A DNA stretch of 38,884 nucleotides from Mesobacillus selenatarsenatis SF-1 (GTDB taxonomy: Bacteria; Bacillota; Bacilli; Bacillales; Cytobacillaceae): the NCBI RefSeq assembly GCF_000813125.1, contig NZ_BASE01000117.1:1-38884 (forward strand). Direction: 5' to 3'. The position numbers were made by a program, and so were the translations under genes. The notes under the pieces were generated by a model that was not told the origin of the DNA, searched no databases, and saw nothing but the letters and a program-made list of their open reading frames with translations. Shown piece after piece: positions 8,375 through 17,667 of this stretch. Each line of letters opens with the position of its first letter. The first letter of the stretch is position 1.

Positions 8375-8523
8375 TACATAAATATATGATACCAATTAAA
8401 ATAATTTTTTCAAAGTATGTTTAACTCTTATGAATTCCGGGAAAGGTAACAATACAGCTAGATCCATACCCCTAAACTCCCTAGATGAAGGACAACGGAA
8501 CATTCCGTTGTCCGCTTTTTTTT
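8375..8523 (+). ncRNA. Candidate small RNA ending at an orphan plus-strand terminator
   Basis: A near-perfect hairpin, GGACAACGGAA (8490-8500) with TTCCGTTGTCC (8503-8513), is followed by GC and a run of eight T. It is a textbook plus-strand terminator, yet no plus-strand gene precedes it. The sigma-A-like promoter at 8341-8368 would start an RNA of about 150 nt ending here. No short reading frame with a ribosome binding site was found within it. The RNA is inferred; only the terminator is clear. Confidence 0.35.
8490..8523 (+). terminator. Orphan plus-strand rho-independent terminator
   Basis: An 11-bp perfect stem with a 2-base nominal loop and an eight-T run on the plus strand. On the minus strand nothing like a U-run follows, so it is unlikely to be a second terminator for meaB. 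Confidence 0.75.
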
Positions 8524-8579
8524 GTAGAGTTTTCTGTTCAGGATCACATCGAGAATACTCCAAAATGACTTTAGAATAG

Positions 8580-8613
8580 AGATGAAGAAAAGCTGTCCAT
8601 TGCTGGACAGCTT
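8580..8613 (-). terminator. Terminator of mutA-mutB-meaB
   Basis: On the minus strand AAGCTGTCCA pairs with TGGACAGCTT around GCAA (8590-8613), followed by TTCTTC. The stem overlaps the meaB stop codon. The U-run is moderate. Confidence 0.65.
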
Positions 8614-9739
8614 AATTTTCGTCTCCAAAAAAAGCTTTGAATAACTCCTCGACACCTGAAGCTACTGGCCTGTTTCCCGAAATGACTTCATTTTCCACCT
8701 TAGGAAGCAGGTTCTTTATTGCTGGGTGATGAAAGAAATTTGCCTGAAGCTGATCGATGATCATATCATTCAGCCACTCTTTTGTCTGAAATCTCCTTCT
8801 CTCATCAAAGATTCCACTTTGTTTCGTAAAACTCTCAAAGTCAGAAATAGTATTCCAGATTTCCTCAATGCCTTTTTTCTGTAATGCTGAACTCGTCATA
8901 GCTGCTGTCTGCCAGCCTTTTGTCGCAGGCTGCAGAAAATGGAGGATCCGATTGTACTCTTCTTTAGTCTTTTTTGCTGTTTGCTCATTTGGACCATCTG
9001 CCTTATTCACTATGACTGTATCTGCAAGCTCCATGATTCCTTTCTTCATCCCCTGAAGTTCATCGCCGGCACCTGTCAGGACTAGGAGCATGAAGAAATC
9101 AACCATATCCCTGACGATGACCTCACTTTGACCAACCCCAACCGTTTCGACAAGAATGACATCGAATCCAGCAGCTTCAGTTAATAGCATTGTTTCCCTC
9201 GTTTTGCGGTGTACACCGCCAAGCTTTCCACCAGAAGGTGATGGCCGGATGAATGCTCTTGGATTTCGCGCAAGCTTTTCCATCCTCGTCTTATCGCCAA
9301 GGATGCTGCCTCCAGTCAAGCTGGAGGTAGGGTCCACCGCCAGAACTGCAACTTTATGACCGAGGTCGCACAAATAGCTGCCAAAGCTTTCGATAAAAGT
9401 ACTCTTGCCAGCACCCGGCACACCTGTGATGCCAATCCGGATGGAACGTCCAGAGTAAGGCAACAGCTTCTGTAAGAGAGTTTGAGCCGTCTGAAAGTCA
9501 TGCTCCGCATTGCTTTCAATCAATGTGATTCCTTTTGCCAGCGCTGTCCTGTCCCCTGCTTTGATGTCTTTAGCAAGCGAAGCTGGATCCAGTTTGCGTA
9601 AATTCTTTTTTTTAACGAATCGCCCGGCTTTTGCAGAAGGCTTTTCGTGATTTCCACCCGACACTCCAGGCTTCACTACACTTGAAAACGAATCAGCCTT
9701 TGCGGGATCGAACCATTCCGGCTTTTTCTCATCAGCCAT
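8612..9739 (-). CDS. meaB: Methylmalonyl-CoA mutase-associated GTPase MeaB
   Basis: A 375-residue G3E-class GTPase that loads and protects the cobalamin cofactor of methylmalonyl-CoA mutase. It has a P-loop GVPGAGKST (106-114), a switch region around VAVDPTSSLTGG, ETVGVGQSE, and the base-specificity motif NKAD. The ATG shares its A with the mutB stop (TAATG), so the two are translationally coupled. Compared with the usual length of about 330, there are about 45 extra residues at the N-terminus, rich in Lys and Pro (PEWFDPAKADSF... then KKKNLRKL). ArgK is an old name for the same family; a role in arginine transport is not supported here. Confidence 0.93.
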   Translation of the reverse strand: MADEKKPEWFDPAKADSFSSVVKPGVSGGNHEKPSAKAGRFVKKKNLRKLDPASLAKDIKAGDRTALAKGITLIESNAEHDFQTAQTLLQKLLPYSGRSIRIGITGVPGAGKSTFIESFGSYLCDLGHKVAVLAVDPTSSLTGGSILGDKTRMEKLARNPRAFIRPSPSGGKLGGVHRKTRETMLLTEAAGFDVILVETVGVGQSEVIVRDMVDFFMLLVLTGAGDELQGMKKGIMELADTVIVNKADGPNEQTAKKTKEEYNRILHFLQPATKGWQTAAMTSSALQKKGIEEIWNTISDFESFTKQSGIFDERRRFQTKEWLNDMIIDQLQANFFHHPAIKNLLPKVENEVISGNRPVASGVEELFKAFFGDEN

Positions 9740-11919
9740 TAGCTAGACACTTCCTCATAGCCCAGACGCTCATAAATAGTCCGTAAAACCTTCTGCGCCG
9801 CAACGGGTATGACCGTTCCAGGCCCAAAAATCGCACTTGCTCCATTATCATACAAGAATTGATAATCCTGAGCCGGGATGACCCCGCCGACAATCACAAC
9901 AATATCTTCGCGGCCTAATTTTTTCAGCTCTTTCACTAGCTGTGGCAGCAATGTTTTATGCCCCGCTGCCAAAGAGCTGATTCCGATCGCATGGACATCA
10001 TTTTCAACTGCCTGAATCGCTGTTTCTTCAGGCGTTTGGAAAAGTGGACCAATATCCACATCAAATCCTAAATCAGCGAAAGCGGTTGAAATCACCTTTG
10101 CTCCGCGGTCATGTCCATCCTGTCCCATTTTCGCAATCATGATGCGTGGCCTACGTCCTTCATTTTCAAGAAACTCCTGCGTCATTTGTTGGACTTCGGC
10201 AATTTCCTCACCATTAGAGAAGGCAGTGCTGTATACTCCGCTGACTGACCGGATGACTGCTTTATGCCTTCCAGCGGCCTTTTCAATTGCATCTGAGATT
10301 TCCCCAAGTGTCGCCCTTGCACGAGCTGCCCTAACTGCATACTCCAGAAGGTTTCCTTCGCCAGTTTCAGCCACTCTGGCTAATTCATTCAGAGCGGCCT
10401 GGGCTTTATCATCATCGCGGTTTTCTTTCAGCTGCTTAAGCCTTTCAAGCTGTTTTGCACGAACGGCGGTATTATCGATATCGAGGATTTCAAGGGGATC
10501 TTCCTGGTCCAGCTTGAATCTATTCACACCGATAATCGTTTCTTTTCCCGAGTCAATCTGCGCCTGTCGCCTTGCAGCAGCTTCTTCGATGCGCATTTTT
10601 GGAAGACCGGTTTCAATAGCTTTCGCCATCCCGCCAAGACCTTCGATTTCTTCGATATGCTCCCACGCACGCTCGATGAGTGAATTGGTCAGGCTTTCAA
10701 CATAGTATGAGCCTGCCCATGGATCTATGACCTTGGTAATCCCGGTTTCTTCCTGAAGGAATAGTTGCGTATTACGGGCAATGCGCGCTGAAAAATCAGT
10801 TGGCAGTGCGATCGCTTCATCAAGTGCATTCGTATGCAATGACTGGGTATGACCCATGGCTGCTGCATGTGCTTCAATTAATGTGCGGATGACATTATTG
10901 TATGGATCCTGCTCAGTAAGACTCCAACCTGAGGTTTGCGAATGAGTCCTCAAGGCCATCGACTTTTCATTTTTCGGATTGAATGTTTTAATCATTTTTG
11001 CCCAGATAAAGCGGGCAGCCCTCATTTTGGCTACTTCCATGAAATAGTTCATGCCGATCGCCCAGAAAAAGCTTAAGCGTGGTGCGAATGAATCAATATC
11101 GATGCCGGCCTTAAGGCCAGTTCTCACATATTCAAGACCATCAGCGAGCGTGTACGCCAATTCGATATCCGCGGGAGCACCAGCTTCCTGCATATGATAG
11201 CCTGAAATACTGATGGAGTTGAATTTTGGCATATACTTGGAAGTGTACTCGAAAATATCTGCAATGATCTTCATCGACATTTCCGGCGGGTAAATGTACG
11301 TGTTCCTGACCATATACTCCTTCAGGATGTCATTTTGAATCGTCCCGGATAATTGATCCTGTGTCACTCCCTGTTCCTCGGCCGTCACGATGAAGAAAGC
11401 CATGATCGGCAGGACAGCACCATTCATTGTCATGGACACAGACATCTGGTCGAGAGGGATTCTATCGAAAAGAATTTTCATGTCTAAAATGGAGTCAATC
11501 GCCACTCCGGCTTTCCCAACGTCACCCTCAACCCGTGGATGGTCAGAATCATAGCCCCGGTGTGTTGCCAAATCAAAGGCAACAGACAAACCTTTTTGTC
11601 CCATTGCAAGGTTTCTCCTGTAGAATGCGTTGCTTTCTTCCGCAGTAGAAAACCCTGCATATTGTCTTACCGTCCAAGGCCTATTCACATACATCGCTGG
11701 ATACGGTCCCCTTGTAAAGGGAGGGAGGCCAGGCATCCCTTCCAAATGTTCCGAAGAGGTTACATCTTCTTTTGTGTACACTGGTTTAACTTTGATTTGC
11801 TCATTCGTTTCAAATAACAGATCATCGATGTTTTGCTGAATATGGTGATCCACTTTATCCTTGCTGACTTCCTTTTCCTCAGCAAACAAACGGACTTTTG
11901 TAAAGTCAGGCTTTTGCAT
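9739..11919 (-). CDS. mutB: Methylmalonyl-CoA mutase large (catalytic) subunit
   Basis: A 726-residue adenosylcobalamin-dependent mutase converting (R)-methylmalonyl-CoA to succinyl-CoA. The N-terminal TIM barrel binds the substrate (for example [20 protein letters not shown]). The C-terminal B12-binding domain carries [13 protein letters not shown] with the cobalt-ligand histidine H603 and the GG motif VGGVIP. The start at 11919 (MQKPDFTK) is chosen because GGAGGT lies 8 bases upstream inside the end of mutA; the frame stays open 17 codons further, but those overlap mutA. Overlap with mutA is 14 bp. It forms a heterodimer with MutA. Confidence 0.95.
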   Translation of the reverse strand: MQKPDFTKVRLFAEEKEVSKDKVDHHIQQNIDDLLFETNEQIKVKPVYTKEDVTSSEHLEGMPGLPPFTRGPYPAMYVNRPWTVRQYAGFSTAEESNAFYRRNLAMGQKGLSVAFDLATHRGYDSDHPRVEGDVGKAGVAIDSILDMKILFDRIPLDQMSVSMTMNGAVLPIMAFFIVTAEEQGVTQDQLSGTIQNDILKEYMVRNTYIYPPEMSMKIIADIFEYTSKYMPKFNSISISGYHMQEAGAPADIELAYTLADGLEYVRTGLKAGIDIDSFAPRLSFFWAIGMNYFMEVAKMRAARFIWAKMIKTFNPKNEKSMALRTHSQTSGWSLTEQDPYNNVIRTLIEAHAAAMGHTQSLHTNALDEAIALPTDFSARIARNTQLFLQEETGITKVIDPWAGSYYVESLTNSLIERAWEHIEEIEGLGGMAKAIETGLPKMRIEEAAARRQAQIDSGKETIIGVNRFKLDQEDPLEILDIDNTAVRAKQLERLKQLKENRDDDKAQAALNELARVAETGEGNLLEYAVRAARARATLGEISDAIEKAAGRHKAVIRSVSGVYSTAFSNGEEIAEVQQMTQEFLENEGRRPRIMIAKMGQDGHDRGAKVISTAFADLGFDVDIGPLFQTPEETAIQAVENDVHAIGISSLAAGHKTLLPQLVKELKKLGREDIVVIVGGVIPAQDYQFLYDNGASAIFGPGTVIPVAAQKVLRTIYERLGYEEVSS

Positions 11920-13861
11920 TGGCGCCAACCTCCATTTCCTGAAGCATAGCTGATAGAGTCTGTATTGCATTGCTTCTTACATGCAGGAACTCAATAATTC
12001 CGGAAGTTTTCCATTCGCTTTGTTTCTCGTCTGGAATGCCTGCCAGGTAAAGCTTGAAATTGTGCTCCCTTGTAATCTCCTGCGCCAGCTCTGGTCCAAA
12101 AGAATTATAGGCAGACTGATCGCCACAAATAACAAACTGACGTGCTTTCGACGAGTTAATAAACTGAATCGCTGCTGAAATGGTGTCCAACTCGCCGCTT
12201 CTTTCAGCATGAATTCCACCCGCTGACAGCAAGCCGGATATGAAATCTGCTCTTGCCTTATGCTTCTTCAGCTCACCCAGGCAAATTAGGCCGACAATAG
12301 GGTCCACACCCTTTTTCTCAAGTTTCATAGCTTTGAACCTCATTTCTTCATAAGGCTCAGCTAATCTTTTTAATTTTAACGGTGTAAAGCTTGGTTTCAT
12401 CTCTTTAAAATTATCTTTGAGAGAGCTCTCAGACGCAATTTTACCTATGACGGCATCAAGAGAGTCGATCATATAATCTCTTTGTATCTCTTGGATGACA
12501 GGTTCACTGATATCATCTGATAGGTTTGCATAAACGTTTGTTCCTATCATGCTCTTCTTACGTGTAGCAATCTCTTGTTCGCGATTTTCAGCAGTCTGCA
12601 CAATCTGCTCCTGAAGCCAGCCTGATTTCAGCGCTTCATAAATCCCGCCCTTGTGATCCACCTCGAGGAATAGCTCCCAGGCTTTCTCTGCCAGTTCCTT
12701 TGTCAATGACTCGACATACCAGGAACCTCCTGCAGGGTCGGCTACTTTTTCAAGATGCGCTTCAGATTTAAGCACCAATTGCGTATTTCGGGCAACCCTT
12801 TCGGAAAAAAGATTCGCAGATCCTGCTGGTTCGTCAAAGCTTCCAGTGTGAAGGTACTGGATTCCGCCCAAAACAGCCGCAAAGGCCTCATTTCCAGCCC
12901 TAAGCATGTTCACGTATGGATCGAAAATAGTTTTTGTGAACTTTGAGGTCTCAGCGGATAGGACCATTTTCCGGTCTTCCTTTTCTGCGCCGAAAGCTTC
13001 TGCAGTTTTACTCCATAAAAGCCTGGCAGCTCTAAGCTTAGCCGTTTCCATGAAGAAGTTTGAACCAATCGCAAAATGGAATACGATTTTTGATAACGCT
13101 TTCTTTAATCCCCATCCATTGTCAAGCAACTTTTGTAGAAGATAAACTCCGGTAGAAACAGCAATCGCCAGTTCCTGCACTGCATTAGCGCCGCTGTTAT
13201 GGTATGGGACGGTATTGACCAGTACTGTCTTTACTTCTGGTAATTGCTGTGCTGCCTCATCAAGTACCTTTGACCATTCTGTGAAAAATTCATTTTCCTC
13301 CGTTGGGAGTCCGCCAATCAAACTCGCTTCCGCAACAGGATCCGCTGCAACGAAACCTGTAAGCTTTTCTGAACCACCAGCATCCTTACTGGCAATAGCC
13401 AAGGCTGCAAGCAATGGCGTCTGAAGCAATCCAGCGTCCAGGCTTAAAGGATACTTATTTTTAAAAGAAGAGAGGAATGACACCAATGCACGATTATCGG
13501 AAAATATCTCCGGTTTTACATCAAAGGAAATGGCCGTTTGTCCCTTTGATAGTGCGATGTCGAGTTTCCCTTTCAGCTCTTCTACATCGGAGTAAAAGAC
13601 GCGGTTTGCTATATGCCAGGACTCAGACTGATATCCAAGAGAATGTATGCCTCTTCTATAATCTGGCTGCCCAGGCAGGTCTCTGACCAGTCCATCTGGA
13701 AGATCCCCTTTTGTATAAAGCGGTTTAAGCTTAATATCCTCATATGTATTCGTATAAAGAGAATCAATTGGCTTGCCTTTTAATGAAGCAGCAGCTTTTT
13801 CCTGCCAATCTTCAAATGCTGCAACTTTGAACGAGGTAGCTTTCATATTTTCAATCGTCAT
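11906..13861 (-). CDS. mutA: Methylmalonyl-CoA mutase small subunit
   Basis: A 651-residue partner of MutB with the same barrel plus B12-like domain layout, but without the DxHxxG cobalt-ligand motif. At the equivalent place it has [16 protein letters not shown], as expected for the non-catalytic subunit. The start is uncertain. I chose ATG 13861 ([12 protein letters not shown], with TAAGG close upstream); ATG 13846 and a TTG at 13906 are in frame. It opens the mutA-mutB-meaB operon. Upstream there is a TATACT (13949-13954) without a good -35, and the bkd operon terminator lies about 60 bases further, so this is a separate transcript. Confidence 0.9.
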   Translation of the reverse strand: MTIENMKATSFKVAAFEDWQEKAAASLKGKPIDSLYTNTYEDIKLKPLYTKGDLPDGLVRDLPGQPDYRRGIHSLGYQSESWHIANRVFYSDVEELKGKLDIALSKGQTAISFDVKPEIFSDNRALVSFLSSFKNKYPLSLDAGLLQTPLLAALAIASKDAGGSEKLTGFVAADPVAEASLIGGLPTEENEFFTEWSKVLDEAAQQLPEVKTVLVNTVPYHNSGANAVQELAIAVSTGVYLLQKLLDNGWGLKKALSKIVFHFAIGSNFFMETAKLRAARLLWSKTAEAFGAEKEDRKMVLSAETSKFTKTIFDPYVNMLRAGNEAFAAVLGGIQYLHTGSFDEPAGSANLFSERVARNTQLVLKSEAHLEKVADPAGGSWYVESLTKELAEKAWELFLEVDHKGGIYEALKSGWLQEQIVQTAENREQEIATRKKSMIGTNVYANLSDDISEPVIQEIQRDYMIDSLDAVIGKIASESSLKDNFKEMKPSFTPLKLKRLAEPYEEMRFKAMKLEKKGVDPIVGLICLGELKKHKARADFISGLLSAGGIHAERSGELDTISAAIQFINSSKARQFVICGDQSAYNSFGPELAQEITREHNFKLYLAGIPDEKQSEWKTSGIIEFLHVRSNAIQTLSAMLQEMEVGANAKA

Positions 13862-14007
13862 AAACCTTACTGTCCATAGTTCAGACAGCTTTCCCCCCTT
13901 CACCAAAAATTGTAGTAAAATTCTAATTTTTATACTCTTCTATATTTTAGTATAGGAATGCTTTTCTAGCAATGAAGGACATTTGCATGAGATGGCAGAT
14001 TAAACAC

Positions 14008-14042
14008 GAAAACGCCCAGAAATTTTCTGGACGTTTGTGTTT
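14008..14042 (-). terminator. Terminator of the bkd operon
   Basis: On the minus strand CGTCCAGAAA pairs with TTTCTGGGCG (14013-14033), followed by TTTTCGTGTTT. It lies about 200 bases after the bkdB stop; an interspersed repeat sits between them. The rest of the 377-bp non-coding gap 13862-14238 holds only the mutA upstream region and that repeat. Confidence 0.75.
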
Positions 14043-14053
14043 AACAAATAAAT

Positions 14054-14213
14054 GGCTCTGTTAAAATCGGCTGTTGATTTTCGTTCCAGCCGCTTCGCTT
14101 TCCGCGGGCAGTCCGGGAGCCTCCTCGGCGCTTTATGCGCCTGCAGGGTCTCCCCATGACTAGCTAATCCCGCAGGAGTCTACGCGGCTTCCACTACAAT
14201 CAACAGAGCTTTA
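14054..14213. repeat. Structured interspersed repeat, copy A
   Basis: An element of about 155 bp with imperfect inverted ends: GCTCTGTT (14055-14062) with AACAGAGC (14202-14209), CTGTTGATT (14071-14079) with AATCAACAG (14199-14207), and GCCGC with GCGGC further in. An inner hairpin GGCGC-TTTAT-GCGCC follows the conserved GAGCCTCCTCG core. Copies B (31366) and C (27364) share TCGTTCCA, GCTTTCCGCGGG and GAGCCTCCTCG. It is non-coding and would be transcribed as part of the bkd 3' untranslated region. It looks like a small non-autonomous mobile or structured repeat; no transposase is present. Confidence 0.75.
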
Positions 14214-14238
14214 TAATAACAACGGGTTTTTACAGAGT

Positions 14239-15558
14239 CTAATAAATAGATGTTGTCTCTTTTGAAGTATTCTCAAGAATTTCTTTAACCCTCGCAAGAA
14301 AACGGCCGCAAACCAGGCCATCCAGTACACGGTGATCAAGAGAAAGACAGAGGTTCACCATATCACGAACAGCAATCATGCCGTTGTTCATCACTACAGG
14401 GCGCTTAACGATCGATTCTACCTGAAGAATCGCTGCCTGTGGGTAATTAATGATTCCCATAGATTGAACGGAACCGAAAGAACCTGTGTTGTTGACAGTG
14501 AACGTTCCACCTTGCATATCTTCGGAACGAAGCTTGCCTGCGCGTACCTTTTGGGCAAGTTCATTGATTTCACGGCCAATGCCTTTGATTGTTTTTTCGT
14601 CTGCATTCTTGATGACAGGTACGAATAGAGCATCATCAGTCGCTACAGCAATTGAAATATTAATATCTTTTTTCTGGATGATTTTATCTCCAGCCCACAT
14701 GGAATTGATTTGTGGGTATTCCTTCAATGCCTGGGCAACTGCCTTCACGAAGAAAGCAAAGAAAGTAAGATTGAATCCTTCTTTTTTCTTGAAATCATCC
14801 TTTAGTCCATTCCTGTACTCTACAAGATTCGTAACATCCACTTCTACCATCGTCCATGCGTGCGGAGCTTCATGCTTGCTGCGCAGCATGTTCGCGGCAA
14901 TCGCCTTGCGGATGCCAGTCACTGGGATTTCAATGTCACCGGCAGCAACTGGGACAGACGGAGCAGGCGCAGCTGGCTGTGCCTGTGCAGCAGGTTGTGT
15001 TTGGGCTGCAGGCTGGGCTGAAGCAGTTTCAACCTTAGCCGCCTCTTTAGGTGCTTGTGTCTGTGCAGAAGCTTGAGGAATATTACCGGATTCAATCATT
15101 TGCTTAAGGTCTTTACGGGTAATCCTTCCGCCAGCTCCGCTTCCCTTAACCAGGGTTAAGTCGATATTATTTTCCTGAGCCAGCTTCAATACTGCAGGTG
15201 AATATCTAGCCTTGCTGCCTTCATCCGCTGAAGGTGCTGGAGTTGCACTTGCATTTGATGTAGATGCAGAATCTGAAGAAGCTGCATCAGCTGCTGGTGC
15301 TTCTTCAGAAACTCCGCCTTCGATTTCAATTGTGCAGATAATTTCCCCAACTGCCAATGTATCCCCTTCACCTGCAATCAGTTCTTTGATTGTACCTGAA
15401 AATGAAGATGGTACTTCAGCATTTACTTTGTCGGTCATGACTTCTGCGAGTGGATCATACTTATTTACTTTGTCCCCAACGGAAACCAGCCACTTGCTGA
15501 TTGTCCCCTCAGTTACACTCTCACCTAATTGAGGCATTTTGATTTGTTCAATTTCCAC
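14239..15558 (-). CDS. bkdB: Branched-chain alpha-keto acid dehydrogenase E2 (dihydrolipoyl acyltransferase)
   Basis: A 439-residue E2 core of the branched-chain keto-acid dehydrogenase complex. In order: a lipoyl domain (2-78) with the lipoylated lysine in MTDKVNA (K44), an Ala/Ser/Pro linker, the E1/E3-binding domain (about 119-156, YSPAVLKLA...GAGGRITRKD), a long Ala/Gln/Pro linker (160-205), and the acyltransferase domain with the catalytic DHRVLDG (H409, D413). The start is GTG at 15558: AAGGAGGG lies 8 bases upstream and the lipoyl domain begins there. An open extension from a TTG at 15579 would include that binding site. It is the last gene of the bkd operon. Confidence 0.94.
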   Translation of the reverse strand: MEIEQIKMPQLGESVTEGTISKWLVSVGDKVNKYDPLAEVMTDKVNAEVPSSFSGTIKELIAGEGDTLAVGEIICTIEIEGGVSEEAPAADAASSDSASTSNASATPAPSADEGSKARYSPAVLKLAQENNIDLTLVKGSGAGGRITRKDLKQMIESGNIPQASAQTQAPKEAAKVETASAQPAAQTQPAAQAQPAAPAPSVPVAAGDIEIPVTGIRKAIAANMLRSKHEAPHAWTMVEVDVTNLVEYRNGLKDDFKKKEGFNLTFFAFFVKAVAQALKEYPQINSMWAGDKIIQKKDINISIAVATDDALFVPVIKNADEKTIKGIGREINELAQKVRAGKLRSEDMQGGTFTVNNTGSFGSVQSMGIINYPQAAILQVESIVKRPVVMNNGMIAVRDMVNLCLSLDHRVLDGLVCGRFLARVKEILENTSKETTSIY

Positions 15559-15604
15559 AGATTGACCCTCCTTCTCCAATCATTCTATTTCCAACATGAA
15601 TATG

Positions 15605-16588
15605 TTAAAATTCAGCAAGCTCCCGCATCGCTTTTTCAACTTTATCAGGATTGATCATGAAATATTTCTCCATTGTTGGAGCATAAGGCATTGCTGGTAC
15701 ATCCGGTCCTGCCAGTCTCTTGATTGGTGCATCCAATTCAAACAGGCAATGTTCTGCAATGATCGCAGACACTTCACTCATGATGCTACCTTCTTTGTTG
15801 TCTTCCGTCACAAGAAGGACCTTACCTGTTTTCGAAGCAGCCTCGATAATAGCTTCCTTATCCAATGGATATACAGTTCGAAGGTCAAGGATATGAGCAG
15901 AAATTCCGTCCTTCGCAAGTCTTTCAGCCGCCTGTAGAGCAAAGTGGACCGCAAGACCATAAGTAATGACCGTGATATCCTCTCCCTCACGCTTTACATC
16001 TGCTTTGCCAATCGGAAGCACATAATCATCCTCAGGAACTTCTCCCTTGATCAGTCGGTAAGCACGCTTGTGCTCAAAGAACAATACCGGATCTTCATCT
16101 CTGATCGCTGCTTTCAATAACCCTTTTACATCATAAGGAGTTGAAGGCATGACAATTTTCAAGCCGGGCTGATTCGCAAACACAGCCTCAACAGACTGAG
16201 AATGATAAAGGGCACCGTGTACACCGCCGCCATAAGGAGCGCGGATGACCATCGGACAGCTCCAGTCATTATTTGAACGGTAACGGATTCTTGCTGCCTC
16301 AGAAATGATCTGGTTTACAGCCGGCATAATGAAATCTGCGAATTGCATTTCGGCGATCGGGCGCATACCGTACATCGCTGCACCGATTCCGACCCCTGCG
16401 ATTGCAGATTCTGCCAAAGGTGCATCAAGAACGCGATCTTCGCCGAACTGATCATAAAGACCTTGAGTCGCTTTAAATACTCCGCCTTTTTTACCAACAT
16501 CTTCACCGAGGACAAAAACTCTCGGATCTCTTTCCATTTCTTCTTTGATTGCCAATGTCACTGCATCTATATAAGAAATTACCGCCAT
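15605..16588 (-). CDS. bkdAB: Branched-chain alpha-keto acid dehydrogenase E1 beta subunit
   Basis: A 327-residue transketolase-like beta subunit that forms the alpha2-beta2 E1 with BkdAA and decarboxylates the 2-keto acids of Leu, Ile and Val. The N-terminus MAVISYIDAVTLAIKEEM, the segment VLGEDVGKKGGVF, which helps bind thiamine diphosphate, and PYGGGVHGALYHSQS are typical. The C-terminal transketolase domain begins around 190. The ATG has AAGGGGGA 8 bases upstream and lies 12 bp after the bkdAA frame end. It is intact, in contrast to bkdAA. Confidence 0.94.
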   Translation of the reverse strand: MAVISYIDAVTLAIKEEMERDPRVFVLGEDVGKKGGVFKATQGLYDQFGEDRVLDAPLAESAIAGVGIGAAMYGMRPIAEMQFADFIMPAVNQIISEAARIRYRSNNDWSCPMVIRAPYGGGVHGALYHSQSVEAVFANQPGLKIVMPSTPYDVKGLLKAAIRDEDPVLFFEHKRAYRLIKGEVPEDDYVLPIGKADVKREGEDITVITYGLAVHFALQAAERLAKDGISAHILDLRTVYPLDKEAIIEAASKTGKVLLVTEDNKEGSIMSEVSAIIAEHCLFELDAPIKRLAGPDVPAMPYAPTMEKYFMINPDKVEKAMRELAEF

Positions 16589-16600
16589 TTTCGTTCCCCC

Positions 16601-17597
16601 TTACTCTTCAGCATATACGTATTTCAGAGCATGTTCAGGCTCCGCATACGGTGCATTTTCAGCATAATCAGTTGCTTCATTAACCAGCTTCATGATTCGA
16701 TCGTTGATTTCCTTTTCACTTTCATCATTCATGATGCCATTTTCCTTCAAATAAGCGCCGAAGGTAATGATAGGGTCCTTCGTTTTTGTCCTGTGCAACT
16801 TCATCTGGCGCACGGTAGCTTCTATCGTCATCATCTGATGAGTGTGGAGTCAGGCGGTAGGATACAGCCTCAACAAGTGTTGGCCCTTCACCCTGGCGTC
16901 CGCGGTCTGCAGCTTCCTTTACTACTTTGTAAACTTCTAAAGGATCATTTCCATCAACAGTGACCCCTGGCATACCATAACCGATAGCACGGTCGGAAAC
17001 CTTCTCGGCTGCAACTTGCCTCTCGTAAGGAATCGAAATCGCATATTTATTGTTCTCAACCATGAAAATAACAGGAAGTTTATGGACCCCCGCAAAGTTG
17101 GCACCCTCATGGAAATCACCCTGGTTGGATGAACCTTCTCCAAACGTAACGAATGTTACTAAGTCCTTCTTCTCCATTTTACCTGCAAGAGCGATTCCAA
17201 CAGCATGAGGAACCTGTGTTGTTACCGGTGAAGAACCAGTAACGATTCTGTTCTTCTTTTGACCGAAGTGTCCAGGCATCTGGCGCCCCCCCGAATTTGG
17301 GTCTTCCGCTTTGGCAAAACCAGAAAGCATCAGGTCTTTTGCAGTCATGCCAAAAGTTAAGACCACACCCATGTCACGGTAGTAAGGAAGCACATAATCC
17401 TTTTCACGATCCAGAGCAAAAGCAGCTCCTACCTGTGCCGCTTCCTGTCCCTGACAGGAAATTACAAACGGAATTTTCCCGGCACGGTTCAACAGCCACA
17501 TCCGCTCGTCCAGCCGGCGGGCCAACAGCATTGTTTCATACATTTCCAAAACCTTTTCATCACTTAAGCCAAGTGCAGCGTGACGATTTTCTGCCAT
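16601..17597 (-). CDS. bkdAA: Branched-chain alpha-keto acid dehydrogenase E1 alpha subunit, with an apparent frameshift
   Basis: E1 alpha binds thiamine diphosphate and decarboxylates branched-chain keto acids. The cofactor motif GEGSSNQGD...MVENN (153-183) and the phosphorylation-loop-like TPHSSDDDDRSYR are intact. The frame starting at ATG 17597 (GGGAGG upstream) stays normal to about residue 270 (RAPDEVAQDK), then gives unrelated residues and stops at 16725. The correct C-terminus, DPIITFGAYLKE...ALKYVYAEE, continues in the +1 frame to 16601. Removing one base from the five-T run at 16783-16787 (plus strand) joins both into a normal 331-residue protein. Both halves look well conserved, so a sequencing or assembly error, or a very recent mutation, is more likely than an old pseudogene. 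Confidence 0.88.
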
Positions 17598-17625
17598 CTT
17601 TATACCTCCCAATTGTTCGTACAAG

Positions 17626-17647
17626 GCTCTTTTCCGGGGAAAAGAGC
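17626..17647 (-). promoter_or_regulatory. Intercistronic hairpin between lpdV and bkdAA
   Basis: GCTCTTTTCC (17626-17635) pairs perfectly with GGAAAAGAGC (17638-17647). No U-run follows on either strand, so it resembles an mRNA processing or stabilising stem rather than a terminator. It sits in the 70-bp gap before the bkdAA ribosome binding site. Confidence 0.5.
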
Positions 17648-17667
17648 TCTTGCTTATAAAATAGAAA

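Noticed and set aside
8430..8576. A 48-codon plus-strand frame in the brxB-meaB gap
   Set aside because: It has no ribosome binding site and runs through the strong terminator hairpin.
13949..13977. A sigma-A promoter for mutA (TATACT)
   Set aside because: The -10 is good, but no acceptable -35 lies 16-18 bases upstream; left unassigned.
16601..16834. A separate 77-residue gene after bkdAA
   Set aside because: Its residues from about 17 on are the missing C-terminus of E1 alpha; it is the shifted end of bkdAA, not an independent gene.
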